Of a stretch of 64,000 bases of DNA, positions 10,706 through 24,000 are shown piece by piece; position 1 is the stretch's first letter; every line of letters begins with the position of its first letter. The stretch comes from Nereocystis luetkeana (taxonomy: Eukaryota > Sar > Phaeophyceae > Laminariales > Laminariaceae): positions 248,001 through 312,000 of the forward strand of contig JARUPZ010000036.1 in the NCBI GenBank assembly GCA_031213475.1, written 5' to 3'. The notes beneath the pieces were generated by a model that was not told the DNA's origin, made no database searches, and was given only the letters and a program-made list of their open reading frames with translations. Made by a program: the position numbers and the translations under genes.

Positions 10706-13700
10706 CTAGCTAATCGCGACCTTCTCTCTCATAAGCGCATTTTTCTCCTTAAAGAGGAACTTGGGGAGAGTTGCCCTCTTGTCTGGAAGCATCTTTTCCG
10801 CCGCCTTCCTAGTCTCCGCGGGCACCAGTCCAATGTAGAAGTCGAGCACCTTGTTGATGTCGTCGTAAAACCCGTACGCCTGGACAGCAGTAGTGGAGGC
10901 GTTAGGGGGTGGTTGTTAGTTCACTCGCCCCCCACACGACTTTGGCGGCACCGCACTTCGCTGACATCGTGTCGTTGTCTTCACCTCAACTAATCGCCAA
11001 AAAACTGGTCCATGGTCACGGGACGGGCTCGAAGAGCTTCTGAGAGGGAGGAAACCTCAGGAAAAATTGCAGAAAAAAAACAACTATTAATATAAATAAT
11101 ACCAGGTACCAAACAGAACGGTGCACATCACAATTGAAGCACATCTGACACCACAAAAAAAAGGCGAATTCAGCGTACGTATTGTGCCAAGCCGTACCAG
11201 GGACGCATTGTTGCGAATGGAAGGCCTGGGCTGGGGCGCTATGTTGTGAGCGAAGATAGCTACAATTTTTTCTTAGCGGCCTCGAATGTAGGGCATGCCT
11301 TACATGCCTTGCGTTTGATCTACACTACGGGGGACCATAGCAAATAGGACCAAATGTTATTAGTAAAAATAGGTAAACAAATAGGCGTTTGTGTGTACCG
11401 TAGGTCCTATTTACTACGGCGCCTCAGGTGAAGCCGGAGACCTGCGATGTTCGGTCGAAAATCTCCCAAAATACTTACATACCAGTACTGTTTTGTATGC
11501 CTTCCACTAGCGGACACAGTCGACGACAGCAGCAGGGCATGCCCTATTGATAACACAACTATCTACCACAGCGGGTTCCTATCGAGACCTGCGACTTGAC
11601 TACATACCGATGTCAATACAGCTGTACCGCTAGGCAGGGGGCATCACCTGCTTCAGGTATTTTTCCGCTCCCGGGGGAAGAACGCCATCAGCGTCCGCGG
11701 GTATGAAGATGATGGTGTACACGGACGCGTCAAAGTTGGTGAATAGAGCCTCAACCTCCTGGGCCATGTCGAAGGCCCTCTCCATCTGTGTGATATTAAT
11801 AGTGGCGGCAGTTGGTCGCGTCGACACCAAGCGCAACAAGCACAAACGACAACGGGGAAGAGATGTCGGCCACAATCACAGCGCGGCGGGAGCTCAGAAA
11901 GGCTATGCGATCGTCGCTGATTATCCCCTTTGCACCTGCATCCACGTTTAGGGGAAATATTACTTGGGATTAGAATGGGATACTTACATAGTAGTGAAAG
12001 GATTGCGAGAACTATTTTGGAATCTGATTAAGATAATTTTATAGCATTAATAGTATATATTACTTGGGATTAGAATGGGATACTTACATAGTAGTGAAAG
12101 GATTGCGAGAACTATTTTGGAATCTGATTAAGATAATTTTATAGCATTAATAGTATATATTACTTGGGATTAGAATGGGATACTTACATAGTAGTGAAAG
12201 GATTGCGAGAACTATTTTGGAATCTGATTAAGATAATTTTATAGCATTAATAGTATATATTACTTGGGATTAGAATGGGATACTTACATAGTAGTGAAAG
12301 GATTGCGAGAACTATTTTGGAATCTGATTAAGATAATTTTATAGCATTAATAGTAAATATTACTTGGGATTAGAATGGGATACTTACATAGTAGTGAAAG
12401 GATTGCGAGAACTATTTTGGAATCTGATTAAGATTATTTTATAGCATTAATAGTATATATTACTTGGGATTAGAATGGGATACTTACATAGTAAAAAGGA
12501 TTGCGAGAACTATTTTGGAATCTGATTAAGATAATTTTACAGCATTAATAGTAAATATTACTTGGGATTAGAATGGGATACTTACATAGTAGTGAAAGGA
12601 TTGCGAGAACTATTTTGGAATCTGATTAAGATAATTTTACAGCATTAATAGTATCATAGCAGTGGTGCACGTAAACCAAAAATCGACACCCCACTACGGT
12701 AGTGCCTATTTTCGAGACCCGAGTAGACTAAAATCATGTGAAAACGCATTAAAAAAAAGTCGCTTTCTATATTTTCGCCCATAAATCCTATACACTGATC
12801 AGTTTTTTTTCATTCGAGATTTTTAGGAGGGTGTTGTCGTTGTGTCCTCTGGCTTAGGGCTAGGTACAACCCTGAGAGTAGAAAGGTCACCAGACAACTT
12901 CGGCCACTGTACCCAAAGTCGGCGCAAGGGACGAAATTTACCGCCTTCTATGGGAGAGGTATACCGGCACAACTATTCGGCGAACAACATTGAAGCCGAG
13001 CATACACCATCACGGAGCGTTACTTGCGAGTACCGACGATGCTGATCGTCTCGAGTGTGCTGATAGCAACAACTGCAGCGGTACTTCCACTGACGCCGCG
13101 TTCAACTTTGCTCGTGCCGCGCACAATACATTCACTGCTGAAGACAGCTACAGCGGAGAGGCCTTGGGCAAACCCCCAACCATACGCTAACAGACAATCG
13201 TTACTAAAAAGCATAGACTAGTCATGCAGTAGTTCAGGAAATAAACGTGGGTACATCGGGATGTTTACGGGAATTCGCGCAGCGAAAAAAAAACGTTAGG
13301 AGCTTGCGGCAGGCCCGCCATAGGTGCTCCAGGAAAACGACGCAGCTGCTGTATGAGTACTACAGTAATGCAGACCATTTTGAGGACGAGGTTCTTGCCT
13401 GGTCGCCATCGTCGACGACGTCGCTCGCCAAAACAATAAACGCGTCGATTTTCTTCTTGAGGTTGAAGAAGCGCGTGATGTAGTTCGTGTTCGTGCGTGC
13501 CGCGTCGAACTGCTCCGCTTTGAGGTACTGCAGGGCCGGCTTGAATACCTCCTGTTGTCCAACACGGACAGACCAAAACCAGGGCAGGGTTACAGGCGGG
13601 TTGCATTCACGGCCGTGGCGGTTGTGAGAACGTTGGCTGTGGCTGACGGCCGGCAGCAAAGTTGGTTAGAAGGGATTATTTAACCCTAACCTGGTCATGA

Positions 13701-16700
13701 AGGGATTCCTGGAAATTGATGGTTTCAAGGGAAAAACTAGTATCACGGGGGGGGGCATAGTAATTCGTAGTAGTACACAGTAGTACATAGCAATACATAG
13801 TAAAACATAGTACGCATAGTAATAGAAACTGTAGTAATGCATAGTCTTCAGAAGCCACGATGGGCCCAAAAGCACGTATCCTCCCATCTTTACTCGCCAT
13901 ATGTGGGTATGACTACTACTACACTCCCCCCATGATAGCATATTTAGCCAGCACTGATCAAGATTATGAATACTACTGCTGTAGATTAATATTATTCTTG
14001 CTACCCTAAGAAGAAGGTTGGCAAGAGATCACCAGCGAAAATTCCACAAGGATAGCGACAAGAAAAAAAATCATCGCACGAGAAAACGCGGAACACGCCT
14101 TCGGGATACGGTGGCGTGAACAGGCCAATGCCGTGGCAAAATCTCTAAACTTGAAGAGGGGTACTGCCATACCTCCCTCCGTGCAAATCCTGATCGCGGG
14201 GTCTCTGCTCGTGTCAACGTGCAACCAATTCCTATTTCTACAGGCCACGAGGGCGGATGTTTTCTCCGGAACCAGGGAAATCGCAACGCCACAAAATGTC
14301 AGAAAAAAGAGAACGGCGAACGCGGACAGAGCAAGCGACCCAACAGCATTTGTCTTTCATCTTGCTTTGCTCAACGGTCCACTGTTCCGACGTTCGCATC
14401 GACAAAATAAGCAAGAGCTCGACCGGTTCCCTGTAGGAAATACTGACCAGGGTATTATTAACAGAGAAAAATAGAAAGCCAAAGACAGAGCATCGTGGGC
14501 CTTCGGAGGTGCGTTGATACGCATAGATACGTGAAATCTACCGCACGATCTTCTACGAAATCCCTAAACCTCACCGAGGTACAACCAGGCACATGCGCTG
14601 TCGGAAGTACCAGGTATGCGCTAAGGCATGGCCTGCAGCAGGGACGCGTTATGTAGACGGCAGAGTAGTATAATACATCCTTCTATATTGCCGCAGCGCC
14701 ACCTTTTCTGCTATAGCCGTCAGTCGGTATGCTGCCAACAAAACAACTCCAAGTTGGACCTGGAGTATGCCCCTACGGAGTATTACCGGTACATGCCAGT
14801 TCTTTGTTGGCTTTGAGTTGGCTGAACCTCACGGCTAGTTTGATTCATTATTAATACAGGTGGCGAAGTGAGCCAACTACGATAGTTGACTTAGTATGCA
14901 TATAGGTCACGCCGCAAATACGCCGGTCAGATCCAAAGTGAGACTAGACGCAAACCTCCACAAACTACCGCGCGCAACCGACTGTAGGCGACCTGAAGTC
15001 AGCCGATTCACAGACCTACTTCAGAGTGTATCGTAGTGATCACGGCTCGATATGTATCGTCCACTAGTTACAGCAGTGGTAGCGGCCTCCACGTCCACGA
15101 CTGACAATTTGTACCGCGATCTGGAGACAAACTGTTCTATTTTTTTCATGAAATATGATGCCAGGGTCATTAAATAAAAAAAAGGGCTAGGGTCAAGCCT
15201 GCCGAATTTGCCTGCCGAATTTACAGCCGCCCGATCGACCTCCGAAAGCAGCAAACATGGGTACAAGGTATCATGTACCAGGTACGATACCAGGTATGTA
15301 TACATGTGCCACGTACCAAGTGTGCTACTGGAAACATACGCATTGTGAAAATAAACATGACTACACGCTAGACGGGGTACCTTGCAAATGATGAGGTCGG
15401 CCTCTAGCTCTTCGAGTGTCTCCGTCACCACTGCTGCTGCTGGTTTGGACAGAGCGGGCGATATGGCCACGGCCACCCCTAAAGCACCCCCTCCCAAAAC
15501 CCTCTCCGCGAACTGGCGCCGCGAGGTTGACTCTGGTCATGTGGCGGCAGTGGCAGCGACGGGTGACAAGCACAGAGTGAAGAGAGTGGCAAGCGGAAGA
15601 CACATATTACGGGGGGATCACAGTAAATAGGACCTACGGTACACACAAAAACCTATATATATACCTACTTTTACTAACAATATTTGGTCCTATTTACTAT
15701 GGCCCCCCGAAATAGTATGATACGACTGTCAAAACCAATACATGCCAGGTACAATATCATACCAGGTACGACATCACTACAGTACTCTGAAGATATGATA
15801 CCGTTATGGTAAGGAACGAAGTCACCGTCAAACTACGAATGCAGTGCTCACCAGGTCCGTATTTACGTCATTGGTCTTTATAAGGTTGGCGAGGTGTTCG
15901 TATACTCTTCATGGGGAATGCCCCCCGCAATCATCAGGGACGGGGTATCGCAGCTGTGCGGCACCTTTTGTCAGACATTTTGGGAAGACATGGCCTTCGT
16001 TGATACGTGTATGATGGGTTTTTGGTTCGATTGCTCTTTTCTCACTCCATATCCCGCGAGTCGTCACTCTGACAGCACCCCAGACAGCAGGCGCGTTCCT
16101 CTCTGCGTTCACGACTACCTTGCATTTCATACGGTGCAGGCAGCACTCCAGACAGCAACCGCTGTCGTCAGTAGGGTTAGGGTTCGTTAGTTGTGGGAGC
16201 GGGAGGAACTCTATGCTCTAGGTAAGTGGATACCCACGGCCATTTTAGTTCATTTTGTACGTTGATTTCATTTTGTGTGCGCCTTCTTCGTCTGGTGAAT
16301 TTTTAGGTGGGACACAAGCTTCGTGCTTTCCAGGTACAAACACGTCCTGGGCCATATCTGACAGCCTTTATTCAGCTCTTGCCTTGTGTTTGGAAATGTG
16401 CGTGTTTTTCACATATTTTTGTGTGTTCTTGACATTAAGCCGTTATTTCTACGCGTCGACACCCAGCACAACTAGTGTCCGTGCCGATGCTTCAATCTTA
16501 AGAGAGATACAAGCTCTGTGGTCACAAAACTACGCCACAGAGATACTACATTGCTAAATTGCTCTGCAGTAAGCAGAGTAGGCAATGCAATATGTCACGC
16601 CATCCTTCAGGTTACAACGAACACGATATCCACATCACATCAAAGAGAGAAAAAAAAAAAAAAAAAAAGGAATCGAAAGACAAGCAAACAAAAAAAAAGT

Positions 16701-17343
16701 GTCTTGCCCCCCCCGTAGGGGATGTGGTAAACATTACAGAGCGAGTTAAAGAAACAATACCCCTACATATAAACATAGTTAAACTATTAATAAGAGCCAA
16801 GGAAAATAACAGGCAAACCGAAGCGTAAGAAAGAAACACAACAAAGCACCCTCCAGACAGCCGCGCGCAGAAGTTTGTGGTACGAGTAGCATAGCCGGGT
16901 TCTACTTGCTATTTATAGTCGGTCCGGTGCCGTGTCCGTCCTGCTTTCGTCAACTATGCCCCACCCCCAGAGAGGGTGCGCAGGGTGCGCCAGACAATAC
17001 CAAACAGGCAAATCGGGCTCGTCATCCACCCACCCCCTAAGACTCATGTGAAGTTCCGTCCGCAATAGAGAACGAAGAACAGTAGCACAGTAGTACGTAA
17101 GAGAATGAGCCTACCTAATGCACCTTCGCCCGAAGCCCAGTCTGTACACTTTTCAGATACTTTACAAGGTACAGCCCAAAGTGTAACAGGTACCTTGTAC
17201 GCTGCAGCAGTAGTTGAGACAACGCGGCGGTCGCATGTTGCAGGCTGCAGCTTGCCGGAGGCATCTCTACTTCAGAAAAAGACTCGGAGCATGAGCATAT
17301 ACCGCACCCAGCTGCTGTGGACTGTGGAGAGGTTATGTCGCTG

Positions 17344-17377
<34 letters not shown>

Positions 17378-17862
17378 TGCCGCTACCGCCTGCTGCTCAT
17401 ATTTAATGCCTCTACGAGTACTGGTGGCTGAATACGTCGACACATGATATTTCATTATTATTAATAGTATTAATAGTACACAACGGTTTTTTCATGACAC
17501 ACCTCTCTGGATGAACCTACCCCGTAGCGAACGAAAACACTACCACCCCGGAGTGCACAATCTATGCTTCCCAAACGATCACTCCTCCAGCTTAGTCCTT
17601 TCGACAGCGGAGCACTGGGTCGCGTCGTGAGTCGTATCGTACGCCTGGCTGTTTGCGGCGTCGTCCAAAAAGGTGACTCACCGCCTGATTGCGTCATAGA
17701 CAGCGCAACGCCTCTCTTGCAACATGGAACAACAGCCCGTTCCGATCCGATTTCTCCCGTATTTCTTGAGCTGGAAACGCTTGAGATAAGCTTTGGCCCC
17801 GCAAAAGCTTGTGCCCCGGTAGCAAGGGCGAGGCAGATAACTGTGCTGTACGAGGGACGCAT
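10706..17862 (-). CDS. Predicted Tat-targeted thylakoid lumen protein, family unknown (5 exons)
   Basis: Exons on the minus strand: 17862-17682, 15532-15381, 13551-13399, 11785-11648, 10879-10706. Their sum is 798 nt (265 aa plus TAG) and every junction phase agrees (1, 0, 0, 0). Residues 1-19 form a signal peptide ending GAQA, followed by F20 in GAQAFAGP, the ASAFAP-like motif of heterokont plastid import; a Ser-rich transit region ends at ALSM. Residues 62-94 are a second signal, TSRRQF plus a hydrophobic stretch and KPAAA, as in twin-arginine thylakoid import. The mature part (about 170 aa, near 19 kDa) is mostly helical and contains FIPADADGVLPPGAEKYLKQ and YGFYDDINKVLDFY. I infer a soluble lumenal protein; a PsbQ-like extrinsic photosystem protein is one guess, but I do not recognise the family. 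The third intron starts with GC (CAG/GCAAGA). An in-frame ATG at 17907 would hide the signal peptide, so 17862 is preferred. Introns hold two MITE-A copies and a minisatellite. Confidence 0.85.
11325..11422. mobile_element. MITE-A copy 1
   Basis: Hairpin element in the last intron of the minus-strand gene. Left arm TACGGGGGACCATAGCAAAT and right arm ATTTACTACGGCGCC are imperfect complements; the interior carries GGTTTTTGTGTGTACCGTAGG-like sequence seen in other copies. The right end has decayed relative to the consensus TATGGTCCCCCGTAATAGT. Confidence 0.7.
11961..12655. repeat. 100 bp minisatellite, seven units
   Basis: Units start at 11961, 12061, 12161, 12261, 12361, 12461 and about 12559 with TACTTGGGATTAGAATGGGA. 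The first five are almost identical; the sixth lacks a few bases (GTAAAAAGGA for GTAGTGAAAGGA). Each unit ends GCATTAATAGTATATAT, which includes the ATTAATAGT half of the palindrome found at MITE-A ends. The array lies inside the third intron of the plastid-targeted gene. High identity suggests recent expansion. Confidence 0.9.
15606..15716. mobile_element. MITE-A copy 2
   Basis: Arms ATTACGGGGGGATCACAGTA and TACTATGGCCCCCCGAAATA. It lies in the first intron of the minus-strand gene, only about 75 bp upstream of the exon 2 acceptor, close to where the branch point and polypyrimidine tract are expected. Confidence 0.75.
16440..16552 (+). repeat. R2 family repeat
   Basis: Contains CGTTATTTCTACGCGTCGAC, then CAGCACAACTAGTGTCCGTG, then CTGTGGTCACAAAACTACGC, near-identical in order to 52826-52965 and to the reverse complements of 48655-48790 and 49752-49910. 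The TGTGGTCACA core is palindromic. Lies within the first intron of the plastid-targeted gene. Confidence 0.65.
17341..17385. repeat. CTG-rich microsatellite
   Basis: A run of CTG triplets (about nine units, with flanking CTC interruptions). It is in the first intron of the minus-strand gene and gives a poly-Cys or poly-Ala frame that is not coding. Confidence 0.85.
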
Positions 17863-18036
17863 GGTGATGAATTTGAAGTTGGTGCTTGCGCTGTTTTTTT
17901 GTTGCATTTTTATCTAAAGGTTTGCTAAAGATATATTGGCGGGGTTCTTCTCGGGTGAGGGGTCCACACTTTCACCCCACGACTCGCGTGCGCCCCCATC
18001 GTTGCGTCCACATCTCAGCGGGTTGCTGTGGCTGTG
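17863..18036. promoter_or_regulatory. Shared bidirectional promoter interval
   Basis: The 174 bp between the start codons of the divergent plastid-targeted and UVRAG-like genes. It must hold at least part of both 5' untranslated regions and core promoters unless an upstream non-coding exon exists. A TATA-like GATATATTGG lies at about 17929-17938 and the right half is C-rich. No other known motif is recognised. Confidence 0.55.
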
Positions 18037-21000
18037 ATGTCTGTGTCTCCGCCTCTCGAGACAAATAGCGCGTATATTTTCGATGCGAGCACCTTCTTCA
18101 AGGGCCTGAGGTCAATTTCCCTGAGAAATCTCTCTCTCAGGTGTGCAAGTATTGCTGTCTTAGAAAACTCCGCACGACTGCTTCTTGTACTGCTGTACCT
18201 GGTATGTAACAGGGTAGAGCAACAAGCTTGACCTCGTACGCCTTGTCTATGCCTCCGCTGCGAGAGGTTGCCTTTGCAAGTCACAGCAGGCAACGACGTG
18301 TTCGCGATGCCACGCCCAATGTCCGTGGTCTCTTCATCCCATACATTGAACGATGCCGACCCTGCTTGATGCATGATATGCCACCAAAGAACTCAATGAT
18401 TGCACTTGAATGTTGGCTCTTGCCAACGCCGTCTTTCACTTATCTTATCAGAAACGTTTCGTCCGGGGCACCCTTGGGCGCCAAAGGAAACGGCGAGCGA
18501 GACTCGGCATCGGTGACGAGCGCCAGCCTGCACAACTTGCGAGCAGTAATTGTGACCAACGATGCAGGTATGCTCCGTGCTGTTCAATGACCGGGCATTG
18601 AATAAACGGCTTGGTACTCAAGCCACGACACATGCTGTTCCACCGCCATCAGCCATCTCGTTTAGCGCACTATTTGTCATACTGTTGTAGTTGGTCCGTT
18701 ATGATACTCGTCACCAAGTCCTCTCGCTCGCGCCGCTGATGTCCGTTGTAGCCTGAAGAAGATGCCCAGAGCTTCATAGCGCGCACGAGTACATATTATA
18801 CTCAGAGGGTCACGGTATGTTGGACAACTTCGCACTGGCGCTCTTCAACGCGTGAGCCTTCTTCTTTTTTCTTCTTTTTTTTTTCTTTTGCTCATCCCAT
18901 TCATTATCTTCGCACATCTTCTTCTCTCTCTCCTTCCAACTCGTAACTCAGATCCGGGGTCACATAGCAGGCTCGCTCTTCTACCCCCTTCCCGCTACGG
19001 TACGTGCCTTCCTTTTTATCGCGAGAATATTTCAGCCTTTTCGTCCCTCGTCGACTCGCATCGAATTGTGCCTACCCACGCTGGAAGGCGCTCTCAACAA
19101 TTGAATCCTTGTTGATTTTTATTTTTGCAAATAAAGTCAAATGTCCGACCCACCTGGGGCTCGAACCCAGGACTCAAACACAAGTAGAATTCGAGGTTAA
19201 CCACTTGAACCACCGGGGCGACCGGGAGCCTAGGGTGCGACGACTTGACCGCTTGGTGATATGCTGTACGTTGGTGCAACCATTGGTTGATCAAGGGGTC
19301 GAATCGCCGAAACCGCCCAAACCCCCTACCAGGTACACAGGATGCTTGACTTGGGCCACCCTATCGTATTCGTATCAGGTATATTACATCCTTTACATCA
19401 GCAGCAGCAGCAGGTGCTGCTGATGTCAGCTTTCAGCACGTGGGTGGGGCTTGGGAATACACGAACACATATTTATTTGTATACCGTGGTAAACTCGTAC
19501 CTATTGCTGTACTCGTGGGTTGGTGTTGCAGTACGTATTTAGACCCAAACCAGGAGCAAGTACTCTTGCGCCTTCCAGCAAACTCTCTGAAGTCTGAAGT
19601 GCCTTTTGACAGTCAAATCAATACCATTGTTGTGGGCGGGCTGACTGTAAGTCGCCCACTACCGTGGTTATTAGTTGTCTAGGCATATCAGTTACGGCAG
19701 TAGTAATATTAGTTACTCTATTTATAGTGTCTCTGTATCTGGCTGGCGTGTTTAGAGTAATGGCTCGGATTGTGTCATTTTTTTCAAAACTAGAGTCAGT
19801 TAGTAGGGCCGTTCCTATTGACCAAGAAGAAAAACGATCACGTGACGTGACTTTTTGGCATGAGAAACTACAGCAGTATCACCATCCGTGACTCCGTTCT
19901 GACGAGAAAAGCTGAAAAGCGTCATATTCTCAACCTGTAAAAAAAACGATATTTCAAATCCAACGGGTTTTGTGGATGGGGCCAACTCTTGCGGATGGGG
20001 CACGGCCAGGCCGGGCCGAGCCGAGCGCGCCAGGCTCTACCCGTGATATATTCAAGTCACGGGCCGAACCCTGACCCAGTCTGCGAGATCCCTTTGTCAC
20101 CCGCCGTCGGCTAAGCCCGGTCCGCGAGATTCCAATCTCACAGGTCGTCTGCACGGCCTGGCCCGTGAGATTTTCTGGTTATTTTCGCTTTTTCTTCGCG
20201 CTGTGGCTTCTCCTTCCTGAGATTTCGACGCCACAACGTGCTCGTTAGCCCGCGCCCAGCGGTGTCTTTGGGCAGCCGCCCGTTGCCCACAATCGGCGTA
20301 CGAAGCGGAGTTTGTCATGCCCCTATACCGGCCTACGGACACCGTTCGTGCGCGTGGGTAGCGTAGTGTCTTGATCAGGCGTATTTCGAGGCACGACAGA
20401 AATTCACGAATCGTGATTTCGTTTTTTTTAGGGAAAAACTAGAACAAATGGCGTCATGAATCGTGAGGTTTTGGCCGTGAATCATGACAAAAATCACGAA
20501 TCGTGAAAAATAACTCACAAATCGTTTTTTTTGTTCGTTAAGAATCGCCCTTACTTGGCTTACGTCGCCACTCAACAAGTATTTACGCACTAATAGGCCA
20601 GCTCGCAGCCCTACATTCCAGACTCGAGCACACTATTGGATTGTACTATTAATAGCTACTATTTCGGGGGACAATGGTAAATAGCACCTACGGTACACAC
20701 AAAAACCTGTATTTTCTCCTATTTTTACCAACAATATGTGGTCCTATTTACTATGGTCCCCCGTAATAGTGTTAGTTATAACATTAATAGTAGATTGGAA
20801 TTGCTCGTATATTTGAGAAAACTCTCTGAAATGTCAGCAAAAAAGTGGACGCTCTCACATGCTCGTATGTACCGGGTATAGCGTTAACATGAACATACCA
20901 GATACAGCAGCACCGTGGGTAGTGAATTGGGCAAACAGTTTAATAGAACCAGGACCGTGATTGTTTCGTGTCCTGCTATCCGCTCCCGCCTTTTCTCCGT

Positions 21001-24000
21001 CTTGGTGGTCTTAACAGGTGACGTGCCCGCTGGTGACGTGCCCGCTTCCGAGGTTGACGGGACACCTCCCCCGTCAACGTCAGCAGCGGCAGGCAAAGCC
21101 TTGCTTAGGACTGCAGTGTCGCAGCCCACCGTGAACCCGACGTGGGCCGTGTCCGAGATATCCTGGTTGCTCGCGGATGTCAGGGCGGAGGACCTGGAAC
21201 ACACGCGTTGTGAGTCGAGCACCGGAATCGATCCGGCAATCAATCGTCAAATACTCAACCGACAAAATTAATCATCCATCAATCAAATCATCAATACATC
21301 ACTCCAACCATCCATTGGTCAGTCAATCCCTTATTAAGCAGGCAAGTAATGAACCAACCGATAATAACCAAGCAAGCGCACCCCACCTTATCGAACCGCA
21401 ATTAAGCAATCCATCAAGCAAGTGATCCAATCGATGAATGAATCAAATGCTCAACCAATAGATTGAGCATTCAATCAATCAATCAACCCATCATTCAAAC
21501 TATCATTTAGTCAATCAATCACTCAAGCAAACAAGCAATGAACCAGCCAGTAACAGTCAAACAATCGCATCGCACCGTATCGTATATCGTACCCAACGAC
21601 ACCTGACTTAACGCCGGCCCATCACGCAATTCTACACCGCTTGAAGCGCTGCTGCTCCGGGTTATGGCAGTCGACTCGTGCCCTGAAGCTGGCCGAGAAC
21701 CTCGCCAGCCACCACCTGGGCCAGGGCGAAGGGCCGCGCTGGATGACGGGCCGGTGCTGTGGGAGTGTGTGATAGATGTCAGGGGCCTGACGGCGCTGCC
21801 GACCGGGTCGAGGTTGACCCACTTGTGGATGCTCCCGGCCGACTGCCTGCTGCTCGAGATGTCCAACGGGGGCCTCTACGCACCAGGTACATGCTGATTA
21901 TCTTCATGTTATATTTAAGGGTAAGCTTAGGTTGGCCTCTACGCGCCGGGTGCTGATTTTTCTTTTATAGGGAGCGCGGAGATACTCGCCCGTGTCTTGC
22001 CTTCTGCCTTTCAAACTCCCTGAAACCCGGCGTGCTCCGTCCCGGGCATTGTAGGGGCGCGAGGGTCTATGGTCGTACGTCTACGGTCATGCATGCCATG
22101 AGTACACCCCCCCCTCATCTCTGTTGAATGTGGCCACACCAGAAAGAAAATTGATTCATTCGACGAAACCCTCACAAGCGACTCTTGGTAGGATGCGGCT
22201 CACCCTTCATGCGGCTCGTCGAACTCCTCACGGCGCTTCGTGCTTGCTTGGTGCAAGCATTGTCTGCTTGGTGCGTGAAAGCCCGACGTGCTTTGTCTTG
22301 GCACTGTCGAGATGCGAGGGTCTTTTGCTCGTACGACCGCAGCCATGTATGACATTAGTACACCCCCCCCCCCCCCGTTGTCCGTTATCCTTCGCAGGGT
22401 TGACTGTGTCGCAATTGAGCGATAACTATGCCGTTGCTTGTGCTGCCGGGGATGGTATATATTATGCCTCGCGTCACAATCGAGCGATGTATGTACCCTA
22501 CCTATTAATAGTATCACGGATCAGATCATCAACTTCGTGCTGCGGCATATGGTGTGTCTGCATTTGGGCCAAACTCTGGGGGTATTAATAGTTGGTGGTG
22601 GTGCAGTGCATGCCGCAAAAGGCACCCCTTATTCTGAGCCAGGTTGAAGTAGGTTGAAGTTCGAATATGAAGCAGGGCACCCTTCGCTATTTTCAGTACA
22701 TGACAGAAAAAAACTACGCTTGCTTGCAAAACCCGAGGCAGAATTTGCGTACGTACGAAGCTCCCAATTCGTTAAATTTGTGGAAGTGCTTCCGCGTAGG
22801 TACTGCAGAGCAGCATCATTCGTCAGTCGTTACCGTCACTTCCCACCGCATTCGCCCCCGGCCCTCCAGACAACGTTGCAAAAGTGTGCTGGAGATTCCC
22901 CGGACTTACCAATACTTTCATCCTCTTTGTTATACCTGGTGTGCGTTACATGTTCCTATCCCTTGTATCCCAGCATGGTGCGAGTACCAAGCGCAGTCCT
23001 CTTGACCCTTTTAGAAGTGCAGTCCCGTTTTGGAAGTAAACCACTCAAATGGAATATGGGGTTTGTCCCCCAAACGGGACTCCGGTGTATACTAAAAGAG
23101 CTCATCACAACCGAATTCGTTTTTTTGGTTTGGAAAACTAGTGGAGTTTTAATTAGAGTGGACGCTTTTGCAGCAATGAAACGCTTTACACATACCAGGT
23201 ATAATACTCGTACGTATGCCGAGGACCGGTCAACCTTTTGGTCCTTCAGGCTGTTACCCTACCATATATATATATATTAAAAAATAGCATTGTATCCCAC
23301 CATCCTATGATACTGGTATCATGTGCCCTACATGTCCCCTGCCCCCCCGTCTGAACGAACGCCTGTAGCGTGGGTGGTCCAGGCATTGGAGAGCAATTCG
23401 GCGTTGCCCGTGGCTGTAAAAGGCACGCGGGGTGGGAGTGGAGGGGACCCCTGGCGAGATGATTCTGATTCTGATGAGAACGACGATGACGAACCGCTTG
23501 AGGAGGTAGGTAGCAGTTGGTGGTGGTGGTGGTGATGGTGTTGTTGTTTTTTTGTGGTGGTGCTGTTGTTGTTGGTGTCGGTGTTTGTGGGGTGCTCGTG
23601 TTATTTGTTGGTCATCATCTGGCGGCAAGCCGCTTGTGCTCGTAGGCATTAGCGCGTTAGATATTACAAGTAGTACTAATACATACCTGGTATACGAGCA
23701 GCGAAAGCGAGGCGAAGATGACGCTTGGCATGGAAGTCGCGGGTACCCAAAGAAGGTCAAGGGTTCGTGGTCGATTTAACAACTCGCTCACTTTCGCGGT
23801 GGACATTTTGATGGTTGACCCGACAAATCTACTGCTGTACGAACGAGGAGCATCTTGGACCGTTCGGCCTTGAGAGCGAAACCTGCGTTCACTCTGGACG
23901 TGCGAGCGTGGAGTACATACTCGTAGGTTCCGGCGTTTCTCGGTATTCATTCCTCCGGTCATTCCGCCAGAAAGGAGCAGTAAAGGTGGCGGGTGGTGCA

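Noticed and set aside
18028-18231. Unspliced reading through the UVRAG exon 1 donor
   Set aside because: The frame beyond 18140 loses family similarity; the AG/GTGTGC donor joined to the acceptor at 18452 restores phase and likeness.
22654-23280. 208-codon plus-strand open frame
   Set aside because: Crosses MITE-B copy 1 inside UVRAG intron 4 and ends in a (TA)n run; no family features.
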